This document shows positions 27,155 through 37,010 of a stretch of DNA of 64,000 nucleotides, in pieces. The stretch is taken from assembly GCA_022821985.1 (NCBI GenBank), contig JAJECP010000037.1, forward strand, positions 124,001 to 188,000, written 5' to 3'. The notes under the pieces are model-generated. The model had not been told where the DNA came from, did not search any database, and saw only the letters and a list, made by a program, of their open reading frames with translations. Position 1 is the first letter of the stretch. Each line of letters begins with the position of its first letter. The DNA comes from Acidimicrobiia bacterium (GTDB lineage Bacteria; Actinomycetota; Acidimicrobiia; Acidimicrobiales; Poriferisodalaceae). The position numbers were made by a program, and so were the translations under genes.

Positions 27155-29472
27155 CGATCCCGATGCGGACATCCTGGACCCGCAGCGGCACGCTGCGTCA
27201 GCGGGCGCGCTTCCGAACAGGGCCGATATCCGACCTGCACAGCCTGCAGGCCGGTACCACTACAGGGGTGCGGGAACTCGCGAGGTCGCGGCGCGCCGTG
27301 GCGAGGCGGCGTCGGCTCGTCGGCATGGCCGTGGCGTGCGCTGTGGCAGTTGGTTCCTTGGCGTTCGCGGTGCCGCCAGCAGGCGCACAGCCGACGAAGC
27401 TGCTGCCGTCACAGTTGGCCCCGAGCACGGTCATCGTGGAGGGCCGTGGCTTCGGGCATGGCAACGGGCTCAGCCAGTGGGGAGCATTCGGCTATGCCGT
27501 GGATCATGGCTGGACCAGCCATCAGATCCTCGACCACTACTACAGCAATACAACGCATTTTGTGAAGGCGGGCGACCCCGACATCTGGGTGCATCTCACG
27601 CAGAACGGGCGCGACGACCTGCTCGTCACCTCAGAATCGGCATTCAGCGTGGCCGGGCATCAGTTCGGAGGCAATGAGGCTGTACGGATCGGTGTGAGTT
27701 CTGGCAGCTTCTCGGTGCGCTCGGTGGACCCTGAAGACCCCTGCGGCGACCGCGGCAGCCTGGTGGCCGACGGGCTTTCGGCGGCGAGCCGCCGCGGCGA
27801 CCGGTACGTCGAAGCCCTGCCGTCGAACAGTGACTACACCGTGGACGACCAGACACAGCTCTTGGTGATGATTTACTGCGACGACCAGAACAGCGCAGTG
27901 GAGTCAAAGTCGGTCGCCTATCGGGGCGCCCTCGGCGTGGTCGACCAGAACGGTCCGTACGCCTTCAGCCGGCTGCCGCTCGAGCAGTACCTGCGCGGCG
28001 TCGTGCCCCGTGAGACCCCTGGCCCATGGGGCGCCCAGGGCGATGGTCGCGGCATTGCCGCCTTCGAGGCCCAAGCCATCGCAGCGCGCTCGTACGTGCT
28101 CTCGTACGCAGCTTGGCGCGAGCGCATCGGGAGGTTCACCGACACCTGCGACACGACGAGCTGTCAGGTGTACGGCGGTGCCGCGCGCGACGGGCAGGCG
28201 CTCGATCACGGCTCCCGCTACATCCACACCAACACGGCGATCCTCAATACCGCCGGGCACATCCGTGTCCATGACGACGGCTCGATCGCCTTCGCCGAGT
28301 TCCATGCGTCGAGCGGCGGCTGGACGGCCGGGCTCGACGAGGGCTCTCGATTCCCCGCAGTTCAGGATCTCGGCGATTCGACGACTGGCAATCCCAACCA
28401 CGCATGGGAGTTCCGGATCAGCAGATCCGACATCGAGGCCGCCTTCCCGAGCATCGGCAGCCTCGTCTGCATCCAGGTCACGCACCGCAACGGCAATGGC
28501 GCTTGGGGCGGGCGAACCCGCGGCATGCGCATCGTGGGCACCGACGGCATTGAGGACTTCGAGGGGTACTCCGGCGTCGAGAATGGGCAGTGGAACCGCT
28601 GGGCACGCGATCCCTTCCGCAAGAGATTCTCCCTGCGGTCTGATTGGTACCGCTTTCCCCAGTTCCCCGACGGCCAGCCTTGCGAGCGTCCCCAATCTGG
28701 GGACCCGGATCCGCCGGCGGAGGCGATTGACCCAGGCCTTTGGGTGCTGAAGTCCGACGGCACCGTCTTCGCCGACGGGTCTGCGGAGCATCTCGGCAAC
28801 GGCACGTCGCCGTCGTCTGACCGGTTCGCCGCAATGGCTGCGCATCCGGACGGAGACGGCTACTGGCTCGCGACTTCGGGTGGCGATGTCCAGACCTTCG
28901 GCAGTGCCACCTATCACGGAAACGCGGTCGGTGCCGGGGGAGGCGGGAGCGTCGTGGCCATGGCCGCGCATCCGGATGGTGACGGCTACTGGCTCGCCAC
29001 CAGCCGGGGCAACGTGTTCGCCTTCGGCGCGGCCGGGCACTGGGGGGCCATCGCGCATCTCGGGCTGGCAGCGGACGTCGTTGACATCGAGTCCTCGTCG
29101 AGCGGCGACGGCTACTGGCTAGCGCTCGATGACGGCCGCGTCCTGGCATTCGGCGATGCGCGCGACCACGGCTGCGGGCCGCTGCTGCGCGCCGGCATGG
29201 CCGGGATCGGCCTCGCCGCTGCGCTGGACGGCGCGGGCTATTGGCTTGCCGGAGCCGACACGGCGGTGCACGCCATCGGCACGGCAGACCATCACGGCGA
29301 TCGCGCCGACCGCCAGAATCGGCTGAGGACCGTCGGATTCGCGGTCACGGCCAGCGGCCACGGTTACTGGCTGGTGTGGAGCGACGGAACCAGCTTCAAC
29401 TACGGGGACGCGCCCGATTACCGCACCTCCCGGGCGGGACCCGGCGTCGTCGCTGCCGAATCGGTGCGCTAG
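27151..29472 (+). CDS. Secreted SpoIID/LytB-domain protein with C-terminal GYWLA repeats
   Basis: A 773-residue exported protein. An arginine-rich N terminus and hydrophobic span with [11 protein letters not shown] (about 50-75) form the signal. The SpoIID/LytB-like region starts with [17 protein letters not shown] and includes [14 protein letters not shown] and [12 protein letters not shown], consistent with a peptidoglycan-remodelling role. The last 245 residues carry about five repeats of 40-45 residues built around DGDGYWLAT and FGxAxxHG, probably propeller blades. GTG 27151 overlaps the gmd stop; ATG 27163 is an alternative start. Confidence 0.82.
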   Translation: MTIPMRTSWTRSGTLRQRARFRTGPISDLHSLQAGTTTGVRELARSRRAVARRRRLVGMAVACAVAVGSLAFAVPPAGAQPTKLLPSQLAPSTVIVEGRGFGHGNGLSQWGAFGYAVDHGWTSHQILDHYYSNTTHFVKAGDPDIWVHLTQNGRDDLLVTSESAFSVAGHQFGGNEAVRIGVSSGSFSVRSVDPEDPCGDRGSLVADGLSAASRRGDRYVEALPSNSDYTVDDQTQLLVMIYCDDQNSAVESKSVAYRGALGVVDQNGPYAFSRLPLEQYLRGVVPRETPGPWGAQGDGRGIAAFEAQAIAARSYVLSYAAWRERIGRFTDTCDTTSCQVYGGAARDGQALDHGSRYIHTNTAILNTAGHIRVHDDGSIAFAEFHASSGGWTAGLDEGSRFPAVQDLGDSTTGNPNHAWEFRISRSDIEAAFPSIGSLVCIQVTHRNGNGAWGGRTRGMRIVGTDGIEDFEGYSGVENGQWNRWARDPFRKRFSLRSDWYRFPQFPDGQPCERPQSGDPDPPAEAIDPGLWVLKSDGTVFADGSAEHLGNGTSPSSDRFAAMAAHPDGDGYWLATSGGDVQTFGSATYHGNAVGAGGGGSVVAMAAHPDGDGYWLATSRGNVFAFGAAGHWGAIAHLGLAADVVDIESSSSGDGYWLALDDGRVLAFGDARDHGCGPLLRAGMAGIGLAAALDGAGYWLAGADTAVHAIGTADHHGDRADRQNRLRTVGFAVTASGHGYWLVWSDGTSFNYGDAPDYRTSRAGPGVVAAESVR

Positions 29473-29498
29473 CCAACCATGCGAGAAGTGAGCCGGCT

Positions 29499-32400
29499 GT
29501 GAATTCGCCGACGTCGGAGGAGCTGCCGCCGCCCGTTTCAGCGGAACCAACCGTTCCGGCGCCTCCGCCGGCGGTTGCTGCGATCGTCACGGCGGGCTCG
29601 CGATGGTCCGATACCGAATCCGCGTTGCGTGCGCTCGCTGCGCAGGACTACCCGCGGCTTGCCGTGCTGGTGTTGTGCGACGCGGCGGGCGAGCAGGGAC
29701 GGCGGGTCCGCGAGCTGCTCCCCACCGCCGCCGTCGCCGATCCGGTGTCGTCCCGGAGGGGTCGTCGCGGCGCACAGCGCCGGCGAATGGGCGCCGTCAA
29801 CAATCGGGGGGCGTCGCTAGTCCGCGGAGCCGACTACCTCCTTTTCCTGTCCGATCGCGTTGCGCTGGCGCCCGATGCCATCAGCATCCTCATCGACGAT
29901 GCCGAGAACATCCCGGGCCGGATCGTCGGTATCGCCGGCCCCAAGCTGCTCGACGCCCAAGACGGCTTGACGCTGCGCGATCTCGGCGGCACTGCTGATC
30001 GTCTCGGCGTCCGGATTCCCGTCGCCGGACAGGACGAGCTCGACCAAGAACAGCACGATGAGGCTCGCGATCTGTTTGTGGCGCCCACCGAGGCGATGCT
30101 CGTGCGAGAGGACATCTTCCGCATCGTCGGCGGCTTCGATCCAGCGCTCGAAGGCGACGGTGCTGTCGTCGATCTGTGCTGGCGGATCCAGCTCTCCGGT
30201 GCGCGGGTCCGAGTTGTGCCGTCTGCAACCGGGACGGTGCAACACCACACGGCACCGGCCACCCACGGGCCATCGGCGCGCCAGCACGAGCATCGGGCCC
30301 GGCTGCGCAGCATGGCGAAGTGCTATGGGTGGGTGCATCTGCTGCCGGCTGTGATGCTTGCGGCAGCGCTCGCTGCTGGCGAGGTGCTCTTGGCCACGCT
30401 GCGCGGGCGTTTCGCCCAAGCTTCAGACGTAGCACTGGCATGGTTGTGGAACGCGCGCCACATCGGAGGCACGTTCGCCCTGCGCGGCGCGGCCAAGCGC
30501 TACCGGCGGGTGCGAGATGCAGATCTGCGTCGCCTGCAGCAGGGCGGCTCGGTTCGCATCGCCGACTGGTTCCGTTACCGCCTGAGTCCCGAAGGCGGGC
30601 TAGCGGCACGGACCACGATCGACGAGAGCATCCTGGGCACCTGGAGACGCAATGCGCACCGAACGGTGTGGGTGGTCTGGCTCGGAGTGCTCGGGCTGAT
30701 CGCCTTCGGTTCACGCCACCTGCTCACTGGCGGCATCGGGGCATTCGGCCAATTCGCACATTTCCCCGATGTCGGCACCATGCTCGGGGCGTACTCGGAT
30801 GGCTGGCGTGACAGCGGGGTCGGTGCCGCGGGGATCGGCCCTGCGGCGATGGGATTGCTGGGTTTCGGCGGCACCGTGCTGCTCGGTTCCGTCGGATTGC
30901 TGAGAAACATCGCCATATGGGGCCTGGTGCTCGCGGGCGCCGTGGGCATGTGGCGGCTGTGCGCCACGGGATCGAGCGGACACGGGCCGAGCCGCAATGG
31001 CCGGCTGGTAGCTCTCGTGCTGTACGCCGTGTGCCCGTTGCCGTACAACGCGTTGGCGGCTGGCCGCTGGGATGTGCTGCTGGCCTACGGAACTGCTCCT
31101 GTGATGGTGCTGCTCACCAGCCGCCTGGTGGGCGCTTCGGCTGCTCGGCCGCCACGCGACGGCTCTCGGCGCGGCACCACAGCCAGGGTGGCATCGCTCG
31201 CTTTGCTGCTCGCGGTTGCGGCAGCATTCGAGCCGTTCATCGTCGTACTGGCCGCCGCCGCGGGGGTGGCGCTCACGGTTGTCGAACTGGTGCGTCGCGT
31301 GCCACGCCGCGAACCGCTCGGTGCACCAATCGCAGGATTGCTGCGGGTCGCGTTGGCCGTGGCGCTTGCGGGGGTGGCGCATCTTCCCTGGCTGCTCGAG
31401 TTCGCCTCATTGCGCGCCTACGTTGATGTCTCACTCGGCAGCCGCACCTCGTCCACGCCGTCGTCGCTTGGGGAGCTGTTGCGGTTCCAGACGGGTCCGC
31501 TCGGCGATCTGCCGCTCAGCTGGGGTTTGCTGGCTGCTGCCGCAGTGCCGCTGCTGGTCGGCGGCGGAGGCCGGCTGTGGTTGGCGGTGCGCGGCTGGCT
31601 GGTAGCGCTGGCCGGCTTTGCGTTCGCATGGGTCATCGTGGCCGGCTGGGCGGATGAGCTGATCAGCGGCGCCACGCCGGGGCCCTCGCTCGCCGAAGTA
31701 TCCCTGGCATTCGGGGCCGTCGGCCTGTGCTGGGCCGCCGCAGGAGGACCGGCAGCCCTGGCGACCGCCGACGGAGACGCACCACCCAGGATCCGCAGCG
31801 CCATGGTCCTGCTGAGCGGCATTGCGGTGGGTGCCATGGTGGTCCCGACGGCGTGGGCGTCAATCGACGGCGATTGGTCGGCACCGAGCTTCGACCACCG
31901 GGTGCCGTTGGGGCTGGTCGATGACCGCGACGTCGGGCCTGACTACCGGGTGCTCTGGCTCGGCGCTCCTGAGGTCCTGCCGTTGCGTGGCACCGACCTC
32001 GGCGTGGAGGGACTCGCTATGGGGACGTCGGTGCGGGGGTATCCCGACATCCGTCACTCGTGGGCGACACCGCAGGCACCCGGCGATGAACGCCTGGCGA
32101 ACGCCGTGCGGGTGGGGTTGGCAGGCGACACGCTGCGATTGGGACGGTTGCTGGGCTCATTCGGCATCCGGTATGTCGTGGTGGTGGAACGCTCGGGGCC
32201 CTCCTATGCCGACGGCTGGGTCCGACCGGTGTCGGCGGCGGTCTCCGAGGCCCTCGCCTCGCAGATCGATCTGCGCCCGCTAGCCGCCGATCCCTCGGTG
32301 CAAGTGTTCCGCAATGAGGCGTGGTGGTCGTCGCGCTCGCAATTCTCCCAGCCGATCCCGGCGGGCTTCGCCGCTGACCCGGTGGATCTCGTGGTGAGCG

Positions 32401-32849
32401 ACTTGACCGACGGCATCGGCGTGCTCACCGACTACCGGTCGGCCACAAGCCAGTTCGGACCGGTGGGTGCCGGCACCGTGTTGGTCGCCGAGTCCTACGA
32501 TCCGGGCTGGCGACTCCACATCGGCAACGCGGACGGCGCAGGCCCTGCAGCAGTCGAGCCGGCACCGGCGCTGGGCTGGGCGATGCGATTCGATCCGCCC
32601 CAAGCTGGCCCGGCCGAGCTGCGCTTCGAGCGTTCGACCGTGGCATCCAACCGGATCGCTGCGCAGGTGCTGATCTGGCTTGCGCTGATCTGGGTGGCGA
32701 TCGGCCAGCCCACGCCCCTCGCTAACCGAATCGCTGCGCTTATGAGGCGGGCGGCGTGGCGTTCCCGGCGGCACGGCGGTGGACCAATGAGGGCGGCGAG
32801 GCCGTCAGCGAGGCGTGGCGTTCCTGGCGGCACGGCGGTGGACCAATGA
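29499..32849 (+). CDS. Giant GT2 glycosyltransferase with multi-span membrane region
   Basis: A 1116-residue protein. Residues about 25-270 resemble GT2 enzymes (AAIVTAGSRWSDTESALRAL; later GGFDPALEGDGAVVDLCWR), and the rest has roughly a dozen membrane spans and an extracytoplasmic C-terminal domain. This architecture, followed by a DUF5719-like gene, is a conserved actinobacterial pair, which suggests envelope polymer assembly. GTG 29499 follows the SpoIID-type gene by 26 bases. The last residues are altered by a 59-bp duplication that moved the stop codon. Confidence 0.82.
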   Translation: MNSPTSEELPPPVSAEPTVPAPPPAVAAIVTAGSRWSDTESALRALAAQDYPRLAVLVLCDAAGEQGRRVRELLPTAAVADPVSSRRGRRGAQRRRMGAVNNRGASLVRGADYLLFLSDRVALAPDAISILIDDAENIPGRIVGIAGPKLLDAQDGLTLRDLGGTADRLGVRIPVAGQDELDQEQHDEARDLFVAPTEAMLVREDIFRIVGGFDPALEGDGAVVDLCWRIQLSGARVRVVPSATGTVQHHTAPATHGPSARQHEHRARLRSMAKCYGWVHLLPAVMLAAALAAGEVLLATLRGRFAQASDVALAWLWNARHIGGTFALRGAAKRYRRVRDADLRRLQQGGSVRIADWFRYRLSPEGGLAARTTIDESILGTWRRNAHRTVWVVWLGVLGLIAFGSRHLLTGGIGAFGQFAHFPDVGTMLGAYSDGWRDSGVGAAGIGPAAMGLLGFGGTVLLGSVGLLRNIAIWGLVLAGAVGMWRLCATGSSGHGPSRNGRLVALVLYAVCPLPYNALAAGRWDVLLAYGTAPVMVLLTSRLVGASAARPPRDGSRRGTTARVASLALLLAVAAAFEPFIVVLAAAAGVALTVVELVRRVPRREPLGAPIAGLLRVALAVALAGVAHLPWLLEFASLRAYVDVSLGSRTSSTPSSLGELLRFQTGPLGDLPLSWGLLAAAAVPLLVGGGGRLWLAVRGWLVALAGFAFAWVIVAGWADELISGATPGPSLAEVSLAFGAVGLCWAAAGGPAALATADGDAPPRIRSAMVLLSGIAVGAMVVPTAWASIDGDWSAPSFDHRVPLGLVDDRDVGPDYRVLWLGAPEVLPLRGTDLGVEGLAMGTSVRGYPDIRHSWATPQAPGDERLANAVRVGLAGDTLRLGRLLGSFGIRYVVVVERSGPSYADGWVRPVSAAVSEALASQIDLRPLAADPSVQVFRNEAWWSSRSQFSQPIPAGFAADPVDLVVSDLTDGIGVLTDYRSATSQFGPVGAGTVLVAESYDPGWRLHIGNADGAGPAAVEPAPALGWAMRFDPPQAGPAELRFERSTVASNRIAAQVLIWLALIWVAIGQPTPLANRIAALMRRAAWRSRRHGGGPMRAARPSARRGVPGGTAVDQ

Positions 32850-32851
32850 GG
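32753..32851. repeat. 59-bp-period duplication at the end of the giant glycosyltransferase gene
   Basis: A 40-base unit at 32753-32792 recurs at 32812-32851 with one mismatch, offset by 59 bases. Because 59 is not a multiple of 3, the second copy is read in a different frame and now supplies the stop. Removing one 59-base period gives codons ending CAG TGA, with the TGA overlapping the GTG at 32860, the same overlap type used elsewhere in this window. Confidence 0.85.
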
Positions 32852-32859
32852 ACAGCGCA

Positions 32860-34527
32860 GTGAGCGTTGTCCGGTGGCTGCCCCGGCTGCTGATTCCGCT
32901 GGCACTGGCGGCAGCACTGGTGATCGACGCGCGCGACGACCGGGCACCGGCCGCTGTTGCGGTCGAAGGACCGCAGGCTCCGGCGCAGGTCGAGGTGCCA
33001 CCGCCCGATGCGCTGACATCGAGCTGGTTCTGCCCGCTTGTCGGACTGCGAGGACCTGTCCCGGGCTTCGGCGAGGTCACCACGGAGGTGCTGCTCACGA
33101 ACATGACGGCCGAGGTGGCATCGGTGTCGGTCGAGTTCCGGGGACGCACAACGGGTCGGCAGTATGTGATGGCCGACGTCGCGCCTCACAGCACTGGGGT
33201 CGTCACTACATCTGACTACGTGCGTGACGAGGTCACCGGAGCGTTGGTGGAGGCTTCCTCGGGCGGGTTGGCAGTGACGCGCAGGTTCGTCTCGCCGCTT
33301 GGGATTGACGAGGCTCGCTGCTCAAGCGTGCTGGCTCCGGACTGGTACGTGCCCGTCGGCGATACCCAGTCCGACGCACTGTCCGTGCTGGCCATCATGA
33401 ATCCGTTGCCACGGGATGCGATCGTCGATGTCACGTTTGCTTCGGAAGCAGAATTCGGTCCGTTCGTGGCACCGGCCCTGACTGGGGTGGTGGTGCCGGC
33501 GTGGAGCACCGTCGCCGTCAATATCGGCGAGCACGCGCGTCGCCGAGACATCGTCGCAGCATCGGTGCGGGCCCGTGCCGGTCGCATCGCAGTGGACTCG
33601 CTCGTGGCCTACGACGGGAGCGTCGGCCGCCGCGGCCTGGCTGCGGAATTGGCCTCGGTGGCCACCGGCGAGCGCTGGCTCGTGCCGGTCGCCGGCATCG
33701 ACGATGGCACGCAGCTATGGGTGCGGATCTTCAACCCCTCCGACGACGTGGCGGAGGTCGCTGCGTCGGTGGTGTCCGACGACGCGCTTGGTGACCGTCT
33801 GGCCTTCGCCGTGGCATCGCACGACATCGTGGAGTTGAAGGTCGAGCCGCCCGGTGAGCTGACTCCGGGGCTGGAAACACTTCTCGCTGCGCCCGGGGTG
33901 CCCTTCGGAGTATCCGTCGTCTCGCAGAACGACGTTCCTATCGTCGTGTGGGCAGAGACGCTGGTCGGCAGCGCGGCGAGCCCGCGTACCGACATCAGGA
34001 CCGACTCGGATCTTGCCTCCGCCGCTGCGGAGCCGGAGGCAGAATCCGTCACCGTGGTTGCCCAGACCGGCGGTGCAACCGGCGACGCTGCCGCCGGCCG
34101 CGTTGACGGGTCCGTTGACGAACCGTCAGTCGAGGTCCGTCCGCCAGTCCTGCGGGCGCAGTCGGGATTGGCCTTCGTGCCGGGCGTCCTCCAGGCGGGC
34201 GACCGGTGGCTGGTCGTCATTGCACCGCAGTCCGGTGGCGAGGCGTTCCTGACGATCATGACCGACCCGTTCGCGGCCGGCGAAGACGGCGCTCAGGCCG
34301 AGTCCGCTGAAGCAGCCCCAGGGAACAGCGATCGTCGCGTGGTGGTCGGAACGCTCAGCGGCGACACGGTCGCGGTCATCGACGTGCCGGCATCGGGTGT
34401 GATCACTCACCGGTTAGCCAGTGGCACGGCCCGCCTCCTCGTGTCCGACACGCCGTTCGCAGTGCTGCTGTGGCAGGCACGAGTGTCCGATGCAGGCCTG
34501 AGCGTGGCGCATCCGGTGGCCTGGTGA
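32860..34527 (+). CDS. Secreted protein, DUF5719-like
   Basis: A 555-residue protein with one N-terminal membrane span (about 5-20) and a long extracellular beta-rich region made of repeated segments such as TTEVLLTNMTAEVASVSVEF and TQLWVRIFNPSDDVAEVAAS. SSWFCPLVG near residue 55 resembles the SxWYCP motif of DUF5719 proteins that follow large GT2 genes in actinobacteria. It probably works with the upstream glycosyltransferase at the cell surface; no enzyme motif is visible. GTG 32860 was chosen because it gives an immediate membrane anchor and once overlapped the upstream stop. Confidence 0.75.
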   Translation: MSVVRWLPRLLIPLALAAALVIDARDDRAPAAVAVEGPQAPAQVEVPPPDALTSSWFCPLVGLRGPVPGFGEVTTEVLLTNMTAEVASVSVEFRGRTTGRQYVMADVAPHSTGVVTTSDYVRDEVTGALVEASSGGLAVTRRFVSPLGIDEARCSSVLAPDWYVPVGDTQSDALSVLAIMNPLPRDAIVDVTFASEAEFGPFVAPALTGVVVPAWSTVAVNIGEHARRRDIVAASVRARAGRIAVDSLVAYDGSVGRRGLAAELASVATGERWLVPVAGIDDGTQLWVRIFNPSDDVAEVAASVVSDDALGDRLAFAVASHDIVELKVEPPGELTPGLETLLAAPGVPFGVSVVSQNDVPIVVWAETLVGSAASPRTDIRTDSDLASAAAEPEAESVTVVAQTGGATGDAAAGRVDGSVDEPSVEVRPPVLRAQSGLAFVPGVLQAGDRWLVVIAPQSGGEAFLTIMTDPFAAGEDGAQAESAEAAPGNSDRRVVVGTLSGDTVAVIDVPASGVITHRLASGTARLLVSDTPFAVLLWQARVSDAGLSVAHPVAW

Positions 34528-34534
34528 GCGGCTG

Positions 34535-34966
34535 ATGGAGCGTCTCGTCATTGCCGCAGTCCTGATCGTGGTCGCGATCGCGATCGCGTCGCTCGCCCAG
34601 CGCCGCCGCAGTGCATCGGCCACGGCGGTGCCGAGGTCAGAACTGCCGCCGGCCGTCGATCTTGTGGCCGTGGGCATCCCGGAAGGCCCGGCACTGGTGG
34701 TCTTCACCGAAGAGACCTGCCGCACCTGTCAATCAGCGATCGCCGTGGTGCGGGGTCCCGCTGGCGCGGGGCTGCCCGTCGCTGAAGTGCCGTTCGGCGT
34801 GGAGCGGGAACTCCATCGTCAGCACGGCATCGACACTGTGCCGACGACGGTGGTGGCCGACGTCGACGGCCGCGTGATCGATGGCTGGGTCGGCAGCGTA
34901 GACCTGTCTGGCCTGGCCGCGGCCCTGGCGCAGGTCGTGCCCCGCGCCCAGCCTCGGGAGGATTAG
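34535..34966 (+). CDS. Membrane-anchored thioredoxin-like protein
   Basis: A 143-residue protein with an N-terminal span (about 3-20) and a thioredoxin fold. The redox pair is C62 and C65 in EETCRTCQ, and the cis-proline motif is TVPTT. It should act outside the membrane as a disulfide exchange protein. It lies 7 bases after the DUF5719-like gene and is probably cotranscribed. Its end overlaps the convergent ftsH gene by 4 bases. Unlike the redoxin at 60429, both cysteines are encoded normally. Confidence 0.85.
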   Translation: MERLVIAAVLIVVAIAIASLAQRRRSASATAVPRSELPPAVDLVAVGIPEGPALVVFTEETCRTCQSAIAVVRGPAGAGLPVAEVPFGVERELHRQHGIDTVPTTVVADVDGRVIDGWVGSVDLSGLAAALAQVVPRAQPRED

Positions 34967-36915
34967 CCAGCTACGAGTGCGGTGATCTGCTCGCCCGTGA
35001 TGGTCTCGTGCTCGAGCAGGGCCGCGGCGATGCGGTCAAGGGCCGCCCGGTGCTCGACGAGCGCATTGCGTGCCCGGTCCTGCTGTGTCCGCAGGATCCG
35101 CTCGACTTCCTCGTCGATGACCCGGGCGGTCTCGTCGGAGTAGTCCCGTCCCGACACGAGATCCTCGCCGAGAAAGACCTGCGCGTGCGACCCCCAGGCC
35201 ATGGGCCCCACCCGGTCGCTCATGCCCCACTCGGAGACCATCTTGCGCGCTAGCTCTGTGCCCTGCACGAGGTCGTTTGCCGCCCCGGTCGAGGTCACGC
35301 CGAACACGGTTTCCTCTGCCATGCGGCCGCCGAACAGCACTGCCAGCCGATCCTCGATGTACTCCTGGCTGTAGGCGTGGCGTTCCTCGGGCAGCTGCAT
35401 AGTGACACCGAGCGCCTGACCGGTCGGCAGGATCGTCACCTTGTGGACAGGGTCGGCGTGCGGGAACAGGGTGGCAATCAGCGCATGCCCGCCTTCGTGG
35501 TAGGCGGTGACTTCTCGCTCTCGCTCTGTCAGCGCCACCGACTCGCGACGCTGGCCCATCAGCACCCGGTCGCGCGCCGCTTCGAAGTCTGCCTGGGCGA
35601 TCGACTCCGAGTCGCGCCGGACGGCGTGCAGGGCCGCCTCGTTCACCAGGTTCGCCAGGTCGGCGCCGCTCATGCCGGGCGTGCCCTTCGCCAAGGCCTC
35701 GAACTGCACGTCGGAGTCGGTTTTCTTGTCCTTCGAGTGCACCTCCAGGATGGCGAGCCGCTCGGAGAACTCCGGCAGCGGCACCACCACCTGGCGGTCG
35801 AACCGGCCGGGCCGCAGCAGGGCGGGATCCAAGATGTCGGGTCGGTTGGTCGCCGCCATCATCACGATGCCGCCACTCTCCTCGAAGCCGTCCATCTCGG
35901 CCAGCATCTGGTTGAGCGTTTGCTCGCGCTCGTCGTGGCCGCCGCCGAGACCTGCACCTCGTTTGCGGCCGATCGAGTCGATCTCGTCGATGAAGATGAT
36001 CGCCCGCCCCAGTTTGCGGGCGCTCTGGAAGAGGTCTCGCACGCGGCTTGCGCCGACGCCCACGAACATCTCCATGAAGTCCGAACCGGTCACCGACAGG
36101 AAAGGCACGCCGGCCTCTCCCGCAACCGCCCTGGCGATGAGCGTCTTGCCGGTGCCCGGCGGGCCCACGAGCAGCACCCCCTTGGGGACCTTCGCGCCGA
36201 TCGCCGTGAAGCGTTCGGGCGTTCGCAGGAAGTCGACGACTTCGGTGATCTCCTGCTTGACGCCGTCGTAGCCCGCGATGTCGTCAAACTTCGTCGAGGG
36301 TCGCTCAGTGGTGTAGGTCTTGGCCTTGCTCCGGCCGATCGACATGATCCCCGACATCTGGCCCTGCGCTCGCCGCTGCATCCACCAGAACAGCAGGAAG
36401 ATCAATCCGAACGGCAGCAGGAACGGCAGCAGGCTGACGAGCAGGTTGGGCCGGTCGGTGTGAAACTCGATGGTCACCTCACGCGCTCGCAGCAAATCCA
36501 GATCGGTCTCGGGAAGCTCCACCGGTCCCTCGGAGGAGAACCTGGTGCCGTCGGTGTACTCGCCGGTGATCGCGCCGGTGCCGTTGGTAACCGTGACGCT
36601 GCTCACGGTCCCCGAGGAGACCTCGGCGATGAGTGCGCTGTAGTCGATGGGCTCGCCGCCGTCGCTGCGCAGCAGCCCGGGCAGGAACATCACCGACAGC
36701 AGCACCATGGCGAGCAGCCAGATCGACCAGCGCGGCCAGCGCTCGCTGCGCCGACGTGGCCCGGAGTCGGCAGGAGACGGGCCACCGTGACGGGAGTGCT
36801 CAGTCGAGCTGCCGTCTGCACCGCTGTCGCCGTCGGCCGGCGCGTCGGGAGGTTCGCTCGCCCGGGGCTTGCGAGCCCGCGAGTGCCGCCCTCCCGAGGG
36901 CACCTCAGATGCCAT
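34963..36915 (-). CDS. ftsH: ATP-dependent zinc metalloprotease FtsH
   Basis: A 650-residue membrane AAA+ protease. A hydrophilic N-terminal extension of about 60 residues precedes span one (about 65-83), a small extracytoplasmic domain and span two (about 155-175). Walker [12 protein letters not shown] is near 252, Walker B FIDEID follows, and the zinc-binding HEGGH is near 473. The extension, rich in Ser, Pro and charged residues, is longer than in E. coli FtsH. TAGCAT ends 6 bases before its ATG. It is divergent from the PTPS-related/GT2 fusion. Confidence 0.95.
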   Translation of the reverse strand: MASEVPSGGRHSRARKPRASEPPDAPADGDSGADGSSTEHSRHGGPSPADSGPRRRSERWPRWSIWLLAMVLLSVMFLPGLLRSDGGEPIDYSALIAEVSSGTVSSVTVTNGTGAITGEYTDGTRFSSEGPVELPETDLDLLRAREVTIEFHTDRPNLLVSLLPFLLPFGLIFLLFWWMQRRAQGQMSGIMSIGRSKAKTYTTERPSTKFDDIAGYDGVKQEITEVVDFLRTPERFTAIGAKVPKGVLLVGPPGTGKTLIARAVAGEAGVPFLSVTGSDFMEMFVGVGASRVRDLFQSARKLGRAIIFIDEIDSIGRKRGAGLGGGHDEREQTLNQMLAEMDGFEESGGIVMMAATNRPDILDPALLRPGRFDRQVVVPLPEFSERLAILEVHSKDKKTDSDVQFEALAKGTPGMSGADLANLVNEAALHAVRRDSESIAQADFEAARDRVLMGQRRESVALTEREREVTAYHEGGHALIATLFPHADPVHKVTILPTGQALGVTMQLPEERHAYSQEYIEDRLAVLFGGRMAEETVFGVTSTGAANDLVQGTELARKMVSEWGMSDRVGPMAWGSHAQVFLGEDLVSGRDYSDETARVIDEEVERILRTQQDRARNALVEHRAALDRIAAALLEHETITGEQITALVAG

Positions 36916-36921
36916 GGGTTC

Positions 36922-36927
36922 ATGCTA
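36922..36927 (-). promoter_or_regulatory. Leaderless -10 element of ftsH
   Basis: TAGCAT on the minus strand lies 6 bases before the ATG at 36915. Confidence 0.45.
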
Positions 36928-36998
36928 TGGCGACCGTCCGTCGACCAGTAGCCGCGCGCCGCCGAGCGGCCCGTGTCGTCGCCTCTCCGCTCGGCCTC

Positions 36999-37004
36999 TA
37001 GCCT
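36999..37004 (+). promoter_or_regulatory. Leaderless -10 element of the membrane/GT2 fusion gene
   Basis: TAGCCT lies 6 bases before the GTG at 37011. It is divergent from the ftsH element 72 bases away. Confidence 0.45.
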
Positions 37005-37010
37005 GCGCGG

